Source: Pelomonas sp. Root405
GTDB taxonomy: Bacteria > Pseudomonadota > Gammaproteobacteria > Burkholderiales > Burkholderiaceae_C
Length of the DNA stretch: 64,000 nucleotides
Assembly: GCF_001425165.1 (NCBI RefSeq)
Contig: NZ_LMDU01000013.1
Location: 310,001 to 374,000 of the forward strand
Direction: 5' to 3'
Positions 27,092-36,122 of the stretch are shown here, in pieces. A program made the translations under genes and the position numbers. Position 1 is the first letter of the stretch, and each line of letters begins with the position of its first letter. The notes under the pieces are model-generated. The model did not search any database and was not told where the DNA came from. It worked only from the letters and a program-made list of their open reading frames with translations.

Positions 27092-27877
27092 TCAGTCGAT
27101 CTGACTACCACCCGTGGCGTTGGCGACCGTCGCGGTCATTGCGGAAGCCAAGTCGCTCGACAACAGCACAGCCGCATCTGCGACCTGCGCAAGATGGGCG
27201 ATTCGGCGCAGCGGCGTCGTCTTGGCGTAGTCCCGATGCAGGTCCTCGAAGCTGATGCCGCCTTCTTCTGCGTGCTTCTGCCAGATGTCGCGTACGCCCG
27301 GGGCATCGGGAGACCCAGGCGAGCGCACCCAGCACACCCGAACGCCCGATGGACCGTGCTCCATGCCCAGTTGGCGCAGAAAGTGCTCGACTGCTGCGCA
27401 AGCGATGCCAAAGCCACCGATCGCGGGTGACGGCCAGCGGGCCACGTTTGCGGTGATGCCGACGATGGCCCCACCGCCGTGTTGCCCCATGTGGCGGGCC
27501 ATGATGATTCCTGTGTGATACCAGCTGATCATCGACAGCCGGATCGGTTCGAACATGGCAGCGAAGCCCATGTCTGCCATGGACGAGCCTTGCGTGTCCG
27601 CCCATGAGACCCCGTTGAACATGAGCCGGACCGGGCCTGCGGCGGCAACCACGGCATCGAGATGGGCATGGATGGACACGGGGCTCGTCGCATCGACGAT
27701 CGTCACCTCCGCCCGTCCTCCGGCCGCCGCAATCTCTGCGGCGACCTTTTCAAGTGCGGTGCGATTGCGCGCGGCGAGAAACACCCTTGCCCCTTCCCGG
27801 GCGTAGGCCCTCGCTACTGCGCCGCCCACCGCGCCACTGCCGCCATACACCACAGCCACCTTGTCCTTGAGCAACAT
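27092..27877 (-). CDS. SDR-fold protein lacking the catalytic Tyr-Lys pair
   Basis: 261 residues from ATG 27877, with GGAGG upstream. A Rossmann N-terminus is clear: VAVVYGGSGAVGGAVARAYA. The usual NNAG is MFNGV. The active-site YxxxK is replaced by F156-G-I-A-C160 in GGFGIACAAVEHFLRQLG, and the preceding strand reads IVGITANVA rather than having a catalytic Ser. The fold is therefore conserved but the classical Ser-Tyr-Lys chemistry is not; it may bind NAD(P) or act as a regulator. It is the first gene of a pair with the GyrI-like gene. The long upstream extension to 28060 is unsupported. Confidence 0.8.
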   Translation of the reverse strand: MLLKDKVAVVYGGSGAVGGAVARAYAREGARVFLAARNRTALEKVAAEIAAAGGRAEVTIVDATSPVSIHAHLDAVVAAAGPVRLMFNGVSWADTQGSSMADMGFAAMFEPIRLSMISWYHTGIIMARHMGQHGGGAIVGITANVARWPSPAIGGFGIACAAVEHFLRQLGMEHGPSGVRVCWVRSPGSPDAPGVRDIWQKHAEEGGISFEDLHRDYAKTTPLRRIAHLAQVADAAVLLSSDLASAMTATVANATGGSQID

Positions 27878-28331
27878 CGATTTCCTCCGTGCGTACACCC
27901 TATGACGAGCGACGGTCATCGGTTTCGACACGCCCAAGCGAAAAACCCAGCCGGTGCTGCTCGCTGCCGGTGCTCCAGGCGCTGCGGGTGGAGCGATTGC
28001 TCCCGCGGCTGCTTGGAACTGCCAGAGCAACCACTGAGTCACAACCAATCCCACGACCAAGGACTCGCGCAGAAGCGCCGCGAAGCGTGCTGAGCGGTCA
28101 GTCGGCTTTTGAGATTCAGAGCTTCAAGGGATCGAGTCGGAAGCGCTAGGCCAAGCCTTGAACAGCTGACACTCGGCCGCCAGCTGGTCGGGCGCGTCGC
28201 AGCCAGTCAAGCCGTATGTCGCAGTGAGCTCGAGACCGGTCGCCTATAGCAGCCGCCCACCGCGCCAGATAGACCAACGCTGTAAGGCCGGCTTCTGACC
28301 TCCAGTTGTGCTGACCACCTGACCACACTGA
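27878..28331. other. 454-base gene-poor stretch
   Basis: Only the ribosome site of the SDR gene (minus strand) is interpretable. Open frames are short and compositionally like noise. No terminator, repeat pair or tRNA-like fold is evident. It may be the left part of a decayed accessory segment that continues through the orphan ORF at 28332. Confidence 0.45.
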
Positions 28332-28619
28332 TTGACGCTAACACCCTATGGGACATCGCAGCAGCTCAATCGCCTGCACATCGGCGAGTTCGCCATCACA
28401 AAGCAAGGCGCACCAGCCGCGTTCAAGGCCGCAGGCTTGAGCTTCGACACGAAGTTCAACGTCGGCCAGGCTGTGGCCTTGCCTTGGCGCGAGGACTTCT
28501 TTGCCGTCCCGCCGAATGCGCCGCTGGGACAGTCGCCCAAGCTGGGCAGTCTGCACGCCTCCGTGTACCGAGCGGCACATGCCGCTCATGCTGCGGCAGA
28601 GGCGGCCAGGGCTGGCTAG
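28332..28619 (+). CDS. Orphan ORF, possible truncated accessory gene
   Basis: 95 residues, with a TTG start only. The translation is protein-like: FAITKQGAPAAFKAAGLSF, then KFNVGQAVALPWREDFFAV, PPNAPLGQSPKLGSLHASV and an Ala-rich helix. Codon use resembles a genuine gene more than the surrounding frames do. The FDTKFNVGQAVALPW and NAPLGQSPKLG segments remind me of small hypothetical proteins on integrative elements, but I cannot name a family. No ribosome site is seen, so it may be the 3' part of a gene whose beginning is lost. Confidence 0.4.
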   Translation: MTLTPYGTSQQLNRLHIGEFAITKQGAPAAFKAAGLSFDTKFNVGQAVALPWREDFFAVPPNAPLGQSPKLGSLHASVYRAAHAAHAAAEAARAG

Positions 28620-29255
28620 GGCGCGCATCCGAGTTTTAGCAAACCGCACATTCATGGCCCCGACGAAGAAGACGTTGCCAAGACATCAGCTGTCCAACGT
28701 GCAGGTGCCAAAGAAGCCCACCAGGCTTTGAGAATTCCGTACCGACCAACCATAGGAGAGTGAATGCCTCGATGCACGCGCTTGAGTACTGTTTGCGCCA
28801 GGAGCTGGATTCGCCGCGGGCGGCTGCCAACCGATCTGCCCTCTGCTGCAACCTCGACTTCTAGTGCCTCTGGCCGGGCTTGAACGAGCGCCTTGCGGCA
28901 GCCAACTCAGGAAAGCGGATGTCTCTTCCGGTCGAAATCGCCGTCCTAACGCTTCAAGCAGCAGACATTTCGGCGCGCGTCGATCGCCGTAGCCAGGATC
29001 AGCCAGACTGGACCACCGCATCACCCGCGACACCGGTCGTTCAGGCCAAACGGCCAGGGCTGCCGGGGACCGCTTCACCAGGCATCGTCAACTCGACGGC
29101 TGACCGCCGATGACAGCAACCGCTGCAAGATTGATATTCACTCCCCTGGTCGCGGACTCCGGCTTTGGGCACATTGCGGGCCTCCCGTGCAGAACTTAGC
29201 CTAACTTAACCCGTCCGAACCGCATCGGCGCAGGCCAGGGCGGCCCCGACCGCGT
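28620..29255. other. 636-base gene-poor stretch
   Basis: Mostly uninterpretable and lower in GC. One 30-residue ORF (28772-28864, MHALEYCLRQELDSPRAAAN) has a GGAG 5' of it at ~28755, but no relatives come to mind. No insertion-sequence ends, tRNA or convincing terminator were found. It separates the accessory zone from the 13-gene catabolic unit. Confidence 0.4.
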
Positions 29256-31601
29256 TCAACGATCACACAGAAACAGCGCACTGCCCTGCGGCGGCAAGTC
29301 GATGCGAGCCTGATTGGCACCCGCAGCGGGGGGTGGTATGCCACCGGCCGACTGCCAACGACAGCCGTGCCATGACCGCGGGAAGCTCAGCGTCATGCGC
29401 CGGCTGCGGTCGGCATCGTCGCGCAAACCCTCTTCCAGATTGCCGACCAGCAAGCGCACTTTCCCGTCCTCGCGGACCCACGCCGAGACCGTGCCAGAGT
29501 GCGCCACGTCAGAGTCCACCGCTCTGAAAGCACCCGCCTTGCCCAACTGCTGGTTGAGCGTCGCGGCAACCACTGCATAGGGCGTCGCGTCGCCGTTGAG
29601 CAAGTCCTTCAACGGCCGGTACCAGTAGTCGAAGAAGGGGACCGGGTCCCACAAGGCGAGGTTGCGTTGGCCGCCTTGGTCGAGCACCAGCCCGGCGGCG
29701 TTTCCGAAGCTGTAGACCACCGAGCCCGCCGGCGCCCTCACCTGCGTCGCGGGCGGGGGCGCATTGAAGGCGCCCGCGTTGGCCACGGCCGGCCAGGCCG
29801 CACCGGGCACGGCGCGCAGCATGCGGTCCTGCACGTTCGGCCGATGCGGCACGCTTGAAACACCCAGCAGGCCGGACAACGCCGAATGCGTTCCGCTGGC
29901 CACGGCGCCGAAGAAGGCCATCGCCTGCCCCTGGCCGGCCATGCGCTTGATGACGTCGAGCTGGGCGGGCGGTAGGTCGTTCGTGGCGCCGAAAAGCAGC
30001 AGATCCGACCGCACCTGCGACAGCCACTCCGCGCGGGTCACCGACAGCACCGGCAGCGGCCACTTGATGATCGTGCCCACCTGTTCATCGAGCCGGTCGC
30101 GGGGATCGAACCCTGGCGCAAGGCGTGACATCTGCGCGGCCGCAGCATCGCGCGAATAGACCAAGGTCGGCCCCGCGATGTCGACGGTTTGCGCCGCATC
30201 CCATGCTGCTGCATCCAGCTCTCCGCTAAGAAAACCGACATCCTGGTCGCTCAGCAGTTCCTCGCCATGGTGTCCCCAGGAAATGTATGCCCCGGCCGGC
30301 ATGCGCAGACCCTGCGGCGTCTTCACCCCGGCATGCGAGTAGGCCCAGATCGCCCAGCGCAACCGCTCCGGCGCGGTGTGGATGGTGTTCCAGCTCTCCC
30401 ATGCGTCGAAGGTTTCGATCAAAGGGTAATGGCGCACCCGTGTGTCGGCGAGCACGGCCGCGTGCATCAACAGTGTGCCGAGCTGGTAGGTCCAGCCGAG
30501 CAGCGGCGCGTTCCAGAATGTCTGCTCACGCACGCCGACCTCGCCCCAGGCGCCGGCCCAGGTCTGGTCCACGAAGATGTCGAGATGGCCATCGCGGGCG
30601 ATCCTCTCCAGATCGATGCCGTTGCCGCGCCAATCCGCCGTCGCGGTCGCAGCGGTCGAATACATCATGGTCAACGTGCGCGGGTTGGCCTGCTTGACGC
30701 CCCGCAGCAGCGCGGCAAGCCCCGCGGTGTTCCGCTCGGCCGTTGCGTTGTCGGGCACGTACTGGCCCCAGGGACCGTAGCGTGTATAGGCGCGCGGAAA
30801 GCTGAAGGAATCGCGCAGCATGAGGCCGTCCAGACCGCAGGCTTTCGACACGGCGCCCCACTGCGCCGCAAACAGGGCGTGGACCGGGAATCCTTCCGGA
30901 ATGCCTTGCGGCAGCCCGCCCAGCGGCTGGGAATCGGCCCGCAGAGCGTTGACGGGATCGAAGTGGCTGCTGGAAGCGAGCGCGCCGGGCGCCACCTCGC
31001 CCCAGCCCGTGAAGGCCTCGGGGTGGCGTCGGGCGAACGGCATTGGGTCGCCGTAGGCACCGTCTTGCCCGACCACAAACGCGGCCATCCTGAAATCGCT
31101 GATGCCCTCTCGCCGTGCTCGCTCGCGCATCGCGTCGGTCAACCGGCGCAGGTCGGCATAGGTCCAGCGACCATAACTGACCGAATGCGCAGCCCGCTTC
31201 GCCGCGGTAAAGCGTTCACGCCAGGCGCGTTGCCTTTGCGCGGTGTCACCGTCGAGTTGCCCGCGCAGCGAGTGGCCGAGCTCCTGCCCGCTGGTTCTGG
31301 GCAGCCAGATCTGCTGGGCCGGGTCGCCGCTGTAGCTGAGGATGAAGTTCGCAGTCAGGCCGACGCTCAGCACGACGCCGCGATGGCCGGACACGCCGCG
31401 GTACAGCGGCGCATAGCGGGCCCAGAACCGGTCCGCGGAGGCGTCCACGTCGGCGGGATCGAACCAGTAAAGGTCCATCTCCAGCCAGCGATCGGCCGGC
31501 ACGGCGAGCGCGGCATGCGACTGCACGCTGGCGCTGACCAGCATCGCGAGCAGGGCCACGCGACGCAGCAAGGCGCAGACAAATGTGTTGAAGAGTCGCA
31601 T
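29256..31601 (-). CDS. Exported TIM-barrel-like protein, putative glycoside hydrolase
   Basis: 781 residues. The signal peptide ends at about residue 31 (SASVQSHAALA). The N-terminal ~450 residues have the strand-helix rhythm of a (beta/alpha)8 barrel: LEMDLYWFDPADVD, GLDGLMLRDSFSFPRAY, HLDIFVDQTWAGAWG, HYPLIETFDAWESW, PAGAYISWGHHGEE. Asp/Glu residues stand at strand ends, as in glycosidases. Residues ~500-650 resemble a glutamine-amidotransferase-like domain of the kind that follows GH42 barrels (VRSDLLLFGATNDLPP, GQGQAMAFFGAVASG). A small beta domain ends the protein. Family not identified. It is the last gene of the 13-gene unit, 15 bases after the aldolase. Confidence 0.6.
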   Translation of the reverse strand: MRLFNTFVCALLRRVALLAMLVSASVQSHAALAVPADRWLEMDLYWFDPADVDASADRFWARYAPLYRGVSGHRGVVLSVGLTANFILSYSGDPAQQIWLPRTSGQELGHSLRGQLDGDTAQRQRAWRERFTAAKRAAHSVSYGRWTYADLRRLTDAMRERARREGISDFRMAAFVVGQDGAYGDPMPFARRHPEAFTGWGEVAPGALASSSHFDPVNALRADSQPLGGLPQGIPEGFPVHALFAAQWGAVSKACGLDGLMLRDSFSFPRAYTRYGPWGQYVPDNATAERNTAGLAALLRGVKQANPRTLTMMYSTAATATADWRGNGIDLERIARDGHLDIFVDQTWAGAWGEVGVREQTFWNAPLLGWTYQLGTLLMHAAVLADTRVRHYPLIETFDAWESWNTIHTAPERLRWAIWAYSHAGVKTPQGLRMPAGAYISWGHHGEELLSDQDVGFLSGELDAAAWDAAQTVDIAGPTLVYSRDAAAAQMSRLAPGFDPRDRLDEQVGTIIKWPLPVLSVTRAEWLSQVRSDLLLFGATNDLPPAQLDVIKRMAGQGQAMAFFGAVASGTHSALSGLLGVSSVPHRPNVQDRMLRAVPGAAWPAVANAGAFNAPPPATQVRAPAGSVVYSFGNAAGLVLDQGGQRNLALWDPVPFFDYWYRPLKDLLNGDATPYAVVAATLNQQLGKAGAFRAVDSDVAHSGTVSAWVREDGKVRLLVGNLEEGLRDDADRSRRMTLSFPRSWHGCRWQSAGGIPPPAAGANQARIDLPPQGSALFLCDR

Positions 31602-31616
31602 GGTGCCTCGGCAGGG

Positions 31617-32399
31617 TCAGCTCGCCGCGGCAGGTGCACGCAGCACCGCCAGGCGGCGCGCGATCTCGGCCTTGAGCCAGATGGCGTCATGGCCGGGCGC
31701 CACCAGCTGCAGGCCCTGAGCCTGCATGGCGCGGGCCATTTCGGCGCTGCCACACCAGATGCCAGCCACCTTGTCCACCGTCCTGCAGGCGGCCTGAATG
31801 CGCCGGATGGCATCGGCCAGCATGGGGTGCTCATGACTCGCACCGGGGCCAAGCCCTAGAGCAATACCCAGGTCGCTGGGGCCGATAAACAGGCCGTCGA
31901 TCTGCGGCACTGCCGCGATGGCCTCCACGGCGTCGAGACCGGCGCGCGTTTCGATCATCGCCAGCGCCAGCACGTTGGCGTTGGCATGCTGCGGGTAGTC
32001 GGCGCCGCCCACCAGCAGGCCTCGAGCCGGACCGAACGAGCGGTCGCCTTCGACACCGTCGAGCGGATAGCGGCAGGCACGGCCGAATGCCAGCGCTTCG
32101 ACCGCTGTATTCACCAGCGGGCAGATCACGCCCCAGGCGCCGGCGTCCAGCGCCCGGTTGATCTCCGCCAGGTTGTTCTGGCTGACACGCACGAGCGGCA
32201 CGGCCGGCGTGTGCGACAGCGCCTGCAGCATGGCCACCATCTGCGCGTGGCCCGCCATGCCGTGCTGGCAGTCAACCACCACCGCATCGAAGCCGCTGCA
32301 GCCCACCAGCTCCGCGGCGTAGGCTGAATCCAAGCTCATCCACCCCGCCACGGCGGCCTGGCTGCTGCGAAAGATCTCGAGCAGTCGATTGCTCTTCAT
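31617..32399 (-). CDS. HpcH/HpaI-family class II aldolase
   Basis: 260 residues from ATG 32399. All catalytic positions of the HpaI family are present: H46 (VDCQHGMAG), R71 (VRVSQNN), metal ligands E150 (MIETRAG) and D176 (FIGPSDLG). These enzymes cleave 4-hydroxy-2-oxo acids to pyruvate and an aldehyde, the terminal step of several aromatic and sugar-acid pathways. The start overlaps the upstream hydrolase stop by 4 bases. Within the operon it would act after the hydrolase and bicupin. The exact substrate is not predictable. Confidence 0.9.
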   Translation of the reverse strand: MKSNRLLEIFRSSQAAVAGWMSLDSAYAAELVGCSGFDAVVVDCQHGMAGHAQMVAMLQALSHTPAVPLVRVSQNNLAEINRALDAGAWGVICPLVNTAVEALAFGRACRYPLDGVEGDRSFGPARGLLVGGADYPQHANANVLALAMIETRAGLDAVEAIAAVPQIDGLFIGPSDLGIALGLGPGASHEHPMLADAIRRIQAACRTVDKVAGIWCGSAEMARAMQAQGLQLVAPGHDAIWLKAEIARRLAVLRAPAAAS

Positions 32400-33103
32400 A
32401 TGACGCCTTGTCCGAGTGAGGTGAGGAAGCGATGCAGCACCAGCGCTGCCAACGGCGCCTGCTGCATCGGGAACAGGTGGCCCGCATCGGCCAGCATGTG
32501 GTGCTCGCCGCATGCTGGCGGTTGCACCAGAGCAATCAATTCACAGCTGTGCCCGGGTGGGCACAGGCCGTCGCGTTCACCGCTGAGCGCCAGCACTGGG
32601 CAGGTCAGCCAGTGCGGTGGCGCCAGCAGGCCGGGGCGTTCGCGCGCATAGCTCAACTGGCGACGAAACCGCGCCAGCCCGACACATTCAGCCTGTTCAG
32701 CCAGCGATGCGACCATCGCGTCGCCAGGAACCAGCCCGTAGGCCGGTGCCAGTTCATCGCGCGCAAGCCGCGCGAGCCCGTGGCGTTGCGCCAGCTCCCA
32801 ATGCGCGGCGCGGCGCGCCTCCGGGGTGTCGCGCCCTGCCCTAGCGTTGGACGCCAGCAGAACCAGCGCGGCGACGCGACCCGGGTGGCGCCGCGCCAGG
32901 TGCAGCGCCACGATGCCGCCCAGCGAATGACCGACCCAGATGGCGGGCGCGTGAGCTTGCGCGGCCAGACGGTCGGCTTCGTCATCGAGCCCATCGGCCT
33001 CGCCAAGCACCAGCGTCTTCGCGCTGAGACCGGACAGCATCAAGGCCAGGCTGCGGCTGTCCAGCAAGGTGCCCGGCAGCGCGATCAACGGCGCTGGCGT
33101 CAC
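32396..33103 (-). CDS. Alpha/beta hydrolase
   Basis: 235 residues from a GTG at 33103. The start codon overlaps the bicupin stop (GTGA), and translation opens directly into the first strand PLIALPGTLLDSRS. The nucleophile S60 is in VGHSLGG, the acid in LSGERDGLCPPG and the histidine in DAGHLFPMQ, so the triad is complete. Similar in size and motifs to pathway hydrolases such as ring-fission-product hydrolases or lactonases. It is sandwiched by 4-base overlaps between bicupin and aldolase genes, which suggests consecutive steps. The upstream Arg-rich extension is rejected. Confidence 0.85.
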   Translation of the reverse strand: MTPAPLIALPGTLLDSRSLALMLSGLSAKTLVLGEADGLDDEADRLAAQAHAPAIWVGHSLGGIVALHLARRHPGRVAALVLLASNARAGRDTPEARRAAHWELAQRHGLARLARDELAPAYGLVPGDAMVASLAEQAECVGLARFRRQLSYARERPGLLAPPHWLTCPVLALSGERDGLCPPGHSCELIALVQPPACGEHHMLADAGHLFPMQQAPLAALVLHRFLTSLGQGVI

Positions 33104-34227
33104 ACCGACATCGCGGGCGGCAGCAGGCTCTTGCGCGCCAGCCGGCCGCCGGCGTCCAGGGCCAGGTCGGCCAGTGCCGCTGCGGTGTGCACGGCGGCGT
33201 CGAACATCGGGCGCTTGGGCGCGTCGCCGGTCACGACCAGTAGTGCGTGCGCGTCCTGCGTGCCGCTGTTGATGAACTGCCGGCGGCTGCCGGCCGGCAT
33301 AGACAAGGTGTCCCAAGGCCCGAGCTCGGTATGTACGGCGTCACTGCCGTCATTGAAGCTCACAGCGAGTGATCCGTCCGCGTGGATGAGCACGGCGGTC
33401 TGGTCCAGCTCAAACGACGCGGTGCGCTGCCCTGCCGGCACCTTTATCCATTCGACGGAGAAGCCCTGCAGGTCGGTGACGGCGGGACGGTGCTCACGGT
33501 GCTGGCTGATGCCCCAGCCGATGACCGGGGCGATCTGCCAGCCATGGCCGGGCAGCGCGGTGTCGAGCGTGGCTGGGCGAAAGTCCCGATCGGCCGGCCG
33601 CACGCAGCGCTGCATCAGCTCCCCCTCGGACCAGCGCCGCAAGGCAGCCACCTCGTCGTCAGGCATGAGCGGAAGCAAGGTCTCCGGCGCTGGCGGCGCG
33701 CTGCCGGGCGGCACGTCGATGAGCTGGTTGTCCCGCCCCAGATACAGGCCGGTGCTGCGCGCTCGCTTCAGCACGTCGGGGCTCCAGATGATGCCGCCGG
33801 TGTCATCACCGCCAAGTACCGTCATCAAGAAGCCGTGCCGGCTGCCGGAGTTGGAGAAGCCGCGGAACATCCAGGTGGGCATGCAGATGATGTCGCCCTC
33901 CTCCAGCACCGCCTCGCCCTCCAGGCCATCAGCGCCCCAGCGGAGCCTGAATGTGCCCTCACACGCGATGAAGACCTCCGCGGTGAAGTGCAGATGCAAG
34001 CTGTTGGTGATGCCCGGGCCCATGCCAGCCGCGCCGATGTTGAAGCCATGCGCCTCACGCAGATTGACGACCTGAGTGGGGTTCTGTGTCACGCCGGGCC
34101 CGACGATAGAGTAGTTCTCCTTGGGCGTGCTGCCGGGAAGGCGCACGTCGACGAAGGCTTCGTCGCAAGAGACGTATTGCGCGCGGCGGATGTGCCGGCG
34201 CGCGACTTCGGAGGCGGTCAGGATCAT
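33100..34227 (-). CDS. Bicupin protein, possible dioxygenase
   Basis: 375 residues with two cupin domains, as in gentisate 1,2-dioxygenase-like proteins. Cupin 1 (~60-135) retains motif 1 with H78, H80 and E84 (SLHLHFTAEVFIACEG), but in motif 2 the usual His is R122 (MPTWMFRGFSNSG). Cupin 2 (~260-340) has no HxH, and motif 2 reads MPAGSRRQFINSG. The metal site would therefore be 2-His-1-Glu rather than three His. It may be a dioxygenase, isomerase or sensor. Located between the LacI regulator and the hydrolase; translationally coupled to the latter. Confidence 0.75.
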   Translation of the reverse strand: MILTASEVARRHIRRAQYVSCDEAFVDVRLPGSTPKENYSIVGPGVTQNPTQVVNLREAHGFNIGAAGMGPGITNSLHLHFTAEVFIACEGTFRLRWGADGLEGEAVLEEGDIICMPTWMFRGFSNSGSRHGFLMTVLGGDDTGGIIWSPDVLKRARSTGLYLGRDNQLIDVPPGSAPPAPETLLPLMPDDEVAALRRWSEGELMQRCVRPADRDFRPATLDTALPGHGWQIAPVIGWGISQHREHRPAVTDLQGFSVEWIKVPAGQRTASFELDQTAVLIHADGSLAVSFNDGSDAVHTELGPWDTLSMPAGSRRQFINSGTQDAHALLVVTGDAPKRPMFDAAVHTAAALADLALDAGGRLARKSLLPPAMSV

Positions 34228-34265
34228 GGGTACAGCTCGATCGAGCCCCGTGGATGGACCAGGGC

Positions 34266-35336
34266 TCAGGGGGGTGATTGGGGAGGCGCGAGCCGGGCCG
34301 AGGTGCGCACCACCAGGCGCGTAGGCACCACGACGTGATCGCGGGTGACGGCGTCGTCCTCGAGTTGCTGCAGAAGCATGCGCACCGTCGCCTCGATCAT
34401 GGGCACAGCGCTTTGTTCAATGGTGGTCAGGCCGTAGGCGCCCCAGGCGGCCTGGGGCACGTTGTCGAAGCCGACGACCGACACGTCCTCGGGCACGCGC
34501 AGGCCGAGCGTGCGCAGGGTGTCGATGGCGGCGAATGCCATATGGTCGCTGGCCACGAACAGCGCATCGGGCCGCTCTGCGCTGTTAATGAGGCCGTCGA
34601 ACAGCTCGTGCGTGGCCTGGGCTGCGCGGTCGAACTCGTAGTTGCCGACCGCCCGCGCCACCACCCGTAGGCCGCGCTCCGACAGCCCGGCGCGCAGGCC
34701 GGCTTCGCGGTCCTGGTTGGTGGAGGAATCTTCGGCGCCGGCCAGGTAGGCGACGCGCTGGTGGCCACCATCGGCAAGGAAGTGCGCCACGGCCTTGCCG
34801 CCGCCGAAGTTGTCAGAACTGACCGTGCTGATGCTGCCCTTGCTGGCGGTGCGGTTGAACATCACCACCGGCACCCGCGCATCCTCCATCTGCTGCGCCA
34901 GGCCCGAAGACAGGTGGGTGGACGCCATGACGATGCCGTCGACCTGGTAGCGCATCAGCTCCAGCAGCAGCTCATCGGCGTCCTCGGTTTCGGTGATAAA
35001 GAGCAGGACGTGATAACCGTCCTTCTGCAGACGCTGCGACAGCGTCTCGATGACGACCGGGTAGAACTGGTTCTGCAGGTTGGACAGCACCACGGCGATC
35101 ATGCGGCTGCGCCGCGTGCTCAGCGTGCTGGCGATGGCGTTGGGCCGGTAACCTAGCTTGCGCGCGGCCTCCAGCACACGGGCGCGTGTCTCGGGCGCGA
35201 CGCTGGCGCCGGGCGTGAAGGTACGGCTGACGGCGGACTGGGACACCTCGGCGAGGCGGGCGACGTCGATGGAAGTAACGCTGTTCTTGCTCACGGAGGA
35301 CACCGGGCGGCGGGGCGGTCTGGGGGCCATCATCAT
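34266..35336 (-). CDS. LacI-family transcriptional regulator
   Basis: 356 residues. The N-terminal HTH (SIDVARLAEVSQSAVSRTF and PETRARVLEAARKLGYRPN) and hinge helix (AIASTLSTRRSRMI) are classical. They are followed by a periplasmic-binding-protein-like ligand domain (VVLSNLQNQFYPVVIETL, DALFVASDHMAFAAIDTL). It probably represses the surrounding catabolic operon in the absence of a sugar-like or sugar-acid inducer. Candidate operators with the central CG typical of this family lie at 45893-45906 and 46015-46028. Three ATG codons in a row (35330-35336) leave the exact start open; the first overlaps the SDR stop. Confidence 0.92.
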   Translation of the reverse strand: MMMAPRPPRRPVSSVSKNSVTSIDVARLAEVSQSAVSRTFTPGASVAPETRARVLEAARKLGYRPNAIASTLSTRRSRMIAVVLSNLQNQFYPVVIETLSQRLQKDGYHVLLFITETEDADELLLELMRYQVDGIVMASTHLSSGLAQQMEDARVPVVMFNRTASKGSISTVSSDNFGGGKAVAHFLADGGHQRVAYLAGAEDSSTNQDREAGLRAGLSERGLRVVARAVGNYEFDRAAQATHELFDGLINSAERPDALFVASDHMAFAAIDTLRTLGLRVPEDVSVVGFDNVPQAAWGAYGLTTIEQSAVPMIEATVRMLLQQLEDDAVTRDHVVVPTRLVVRTSARLAPPQSPP

Positions 35337-36103
35337 GACGCGGTCCAGCCACCATCGACCATCAGGGCGGAACCGGTCACCAATGCGGCGGCGTCCCCGG
35401 CCAGGAAAAGCACCGCTCCCATGACGTCTTCGACCCGGCCAACTCGGCCCATCGGGATCTTGGCCAGCACCAGCTCCCGGAAGGCTGGCGTGGCCAGCCA
35501 GTCGTGGGTCATGGGCGTCTCGATGAAGGTCGGGCAGACCGTGTTGACGCGCACGCCAAAGGGGCCCAACTCCAGCGCCATGGCCTTGCTCATGCCTTCC
35601 AGCGCGTGCTTGGTCATGCAGTAGATGCTGCGGTCGACGCCACCCACGTGGCCCATCTGCGACGACATCTGGATGATGCTGCCGGGCAAGCCGGCCTTCT
35701 TGAGCCCCATGGCCACGGCACGAGCCACGAAGAATGCCGCCTTGGTGTTCAGCGCAAGCAAGGCGTCCACGTCGTCCTCCCTCACCTGCTCGAAGGGCTT
35801 GGGGCGGTTGGTGCCGGCGTTGTTGACCAGCACCTGGAAGGGGCCGTGCTCGGCCACGGCGCGTGCGGTGGCTGCGACGTCGGTCACGTCCAGCACCAGC
35901 GCATGGGCGCGGTCGCCGCGCGCACGCAGGGCCTGCGCGGCGGCCTCCACTTCGGCACTGCCGCGGGCGGCCAGCCACACCTCAGCGCCGGCTTCGGCCA
36001 GCGCCGCGGCACAGGCCAAGCCCAGCCCGCGGCCGGCGCCCGTGACCAGGGCGCGTCGGCCGTCCAGGCGCAAGCTGGGGATACGGGGCAGCTTGATCAT
36101 CAT
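35333..36103 (-). CDS. Classical short-chain dehydrogenase/reductase
   Basis: 256 residues. NAD(P)-binding TGAGRGLG, NNAG, catalytic Ser in IIQMSSQMG and YCMTK (YxxxK) are all intact; the C-terminal TGSALMVDGGWTAS is typical of the gluconate-5-dehydrogenase/FabG-like group. It would oxidise a secondary alcohol or reduce a ketone of the pathway intermediate. Its stop overlaps the LacI start and it follows the HisD-like gene by 19 bases, so the two oxidoreductases are probably paired. Cofactor preference cannot be fixed by eye. Confidence 0.9.
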   Translation of the reverse strand: MMIKLPRIPSLRLDGRRALVTGAGRGLGLACAAALAEAGAEVWLAARGSAEVEAAAQALRARGDRAHALVLDVTDVAATARAVAEHGPFQVLVNNAGTNRPKPFEQVREDDVDALLALNTKAAFFVARAVAMGLKKAGLPGSIIQMSSQMGHVGGVDRSIYCMTKHALEGMSKAMALELGPFGVRVNTVCPTFIETPMTHDWLATPAFRELVLAKIPMGRVGRVEDVMGAVLFLAGDAAALVTGSALMVDGGWTAS

Positions 36104-36122
36104 GGCCTGGTTCGAGCGCTAG

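Noticed and set aside
28772-28864. 30-residue ORF as a gene
   Set aside because: Weakly placed ribosome site and no relatives; left as a note in the gene-poor stretch.
35337-35978. N-terminal extension of the LacI gene into the SDR gene
   Set aside because: Out-of-frame shadow of the SDR; the HTH begins properly after the ATG cluster at 35330-35336.
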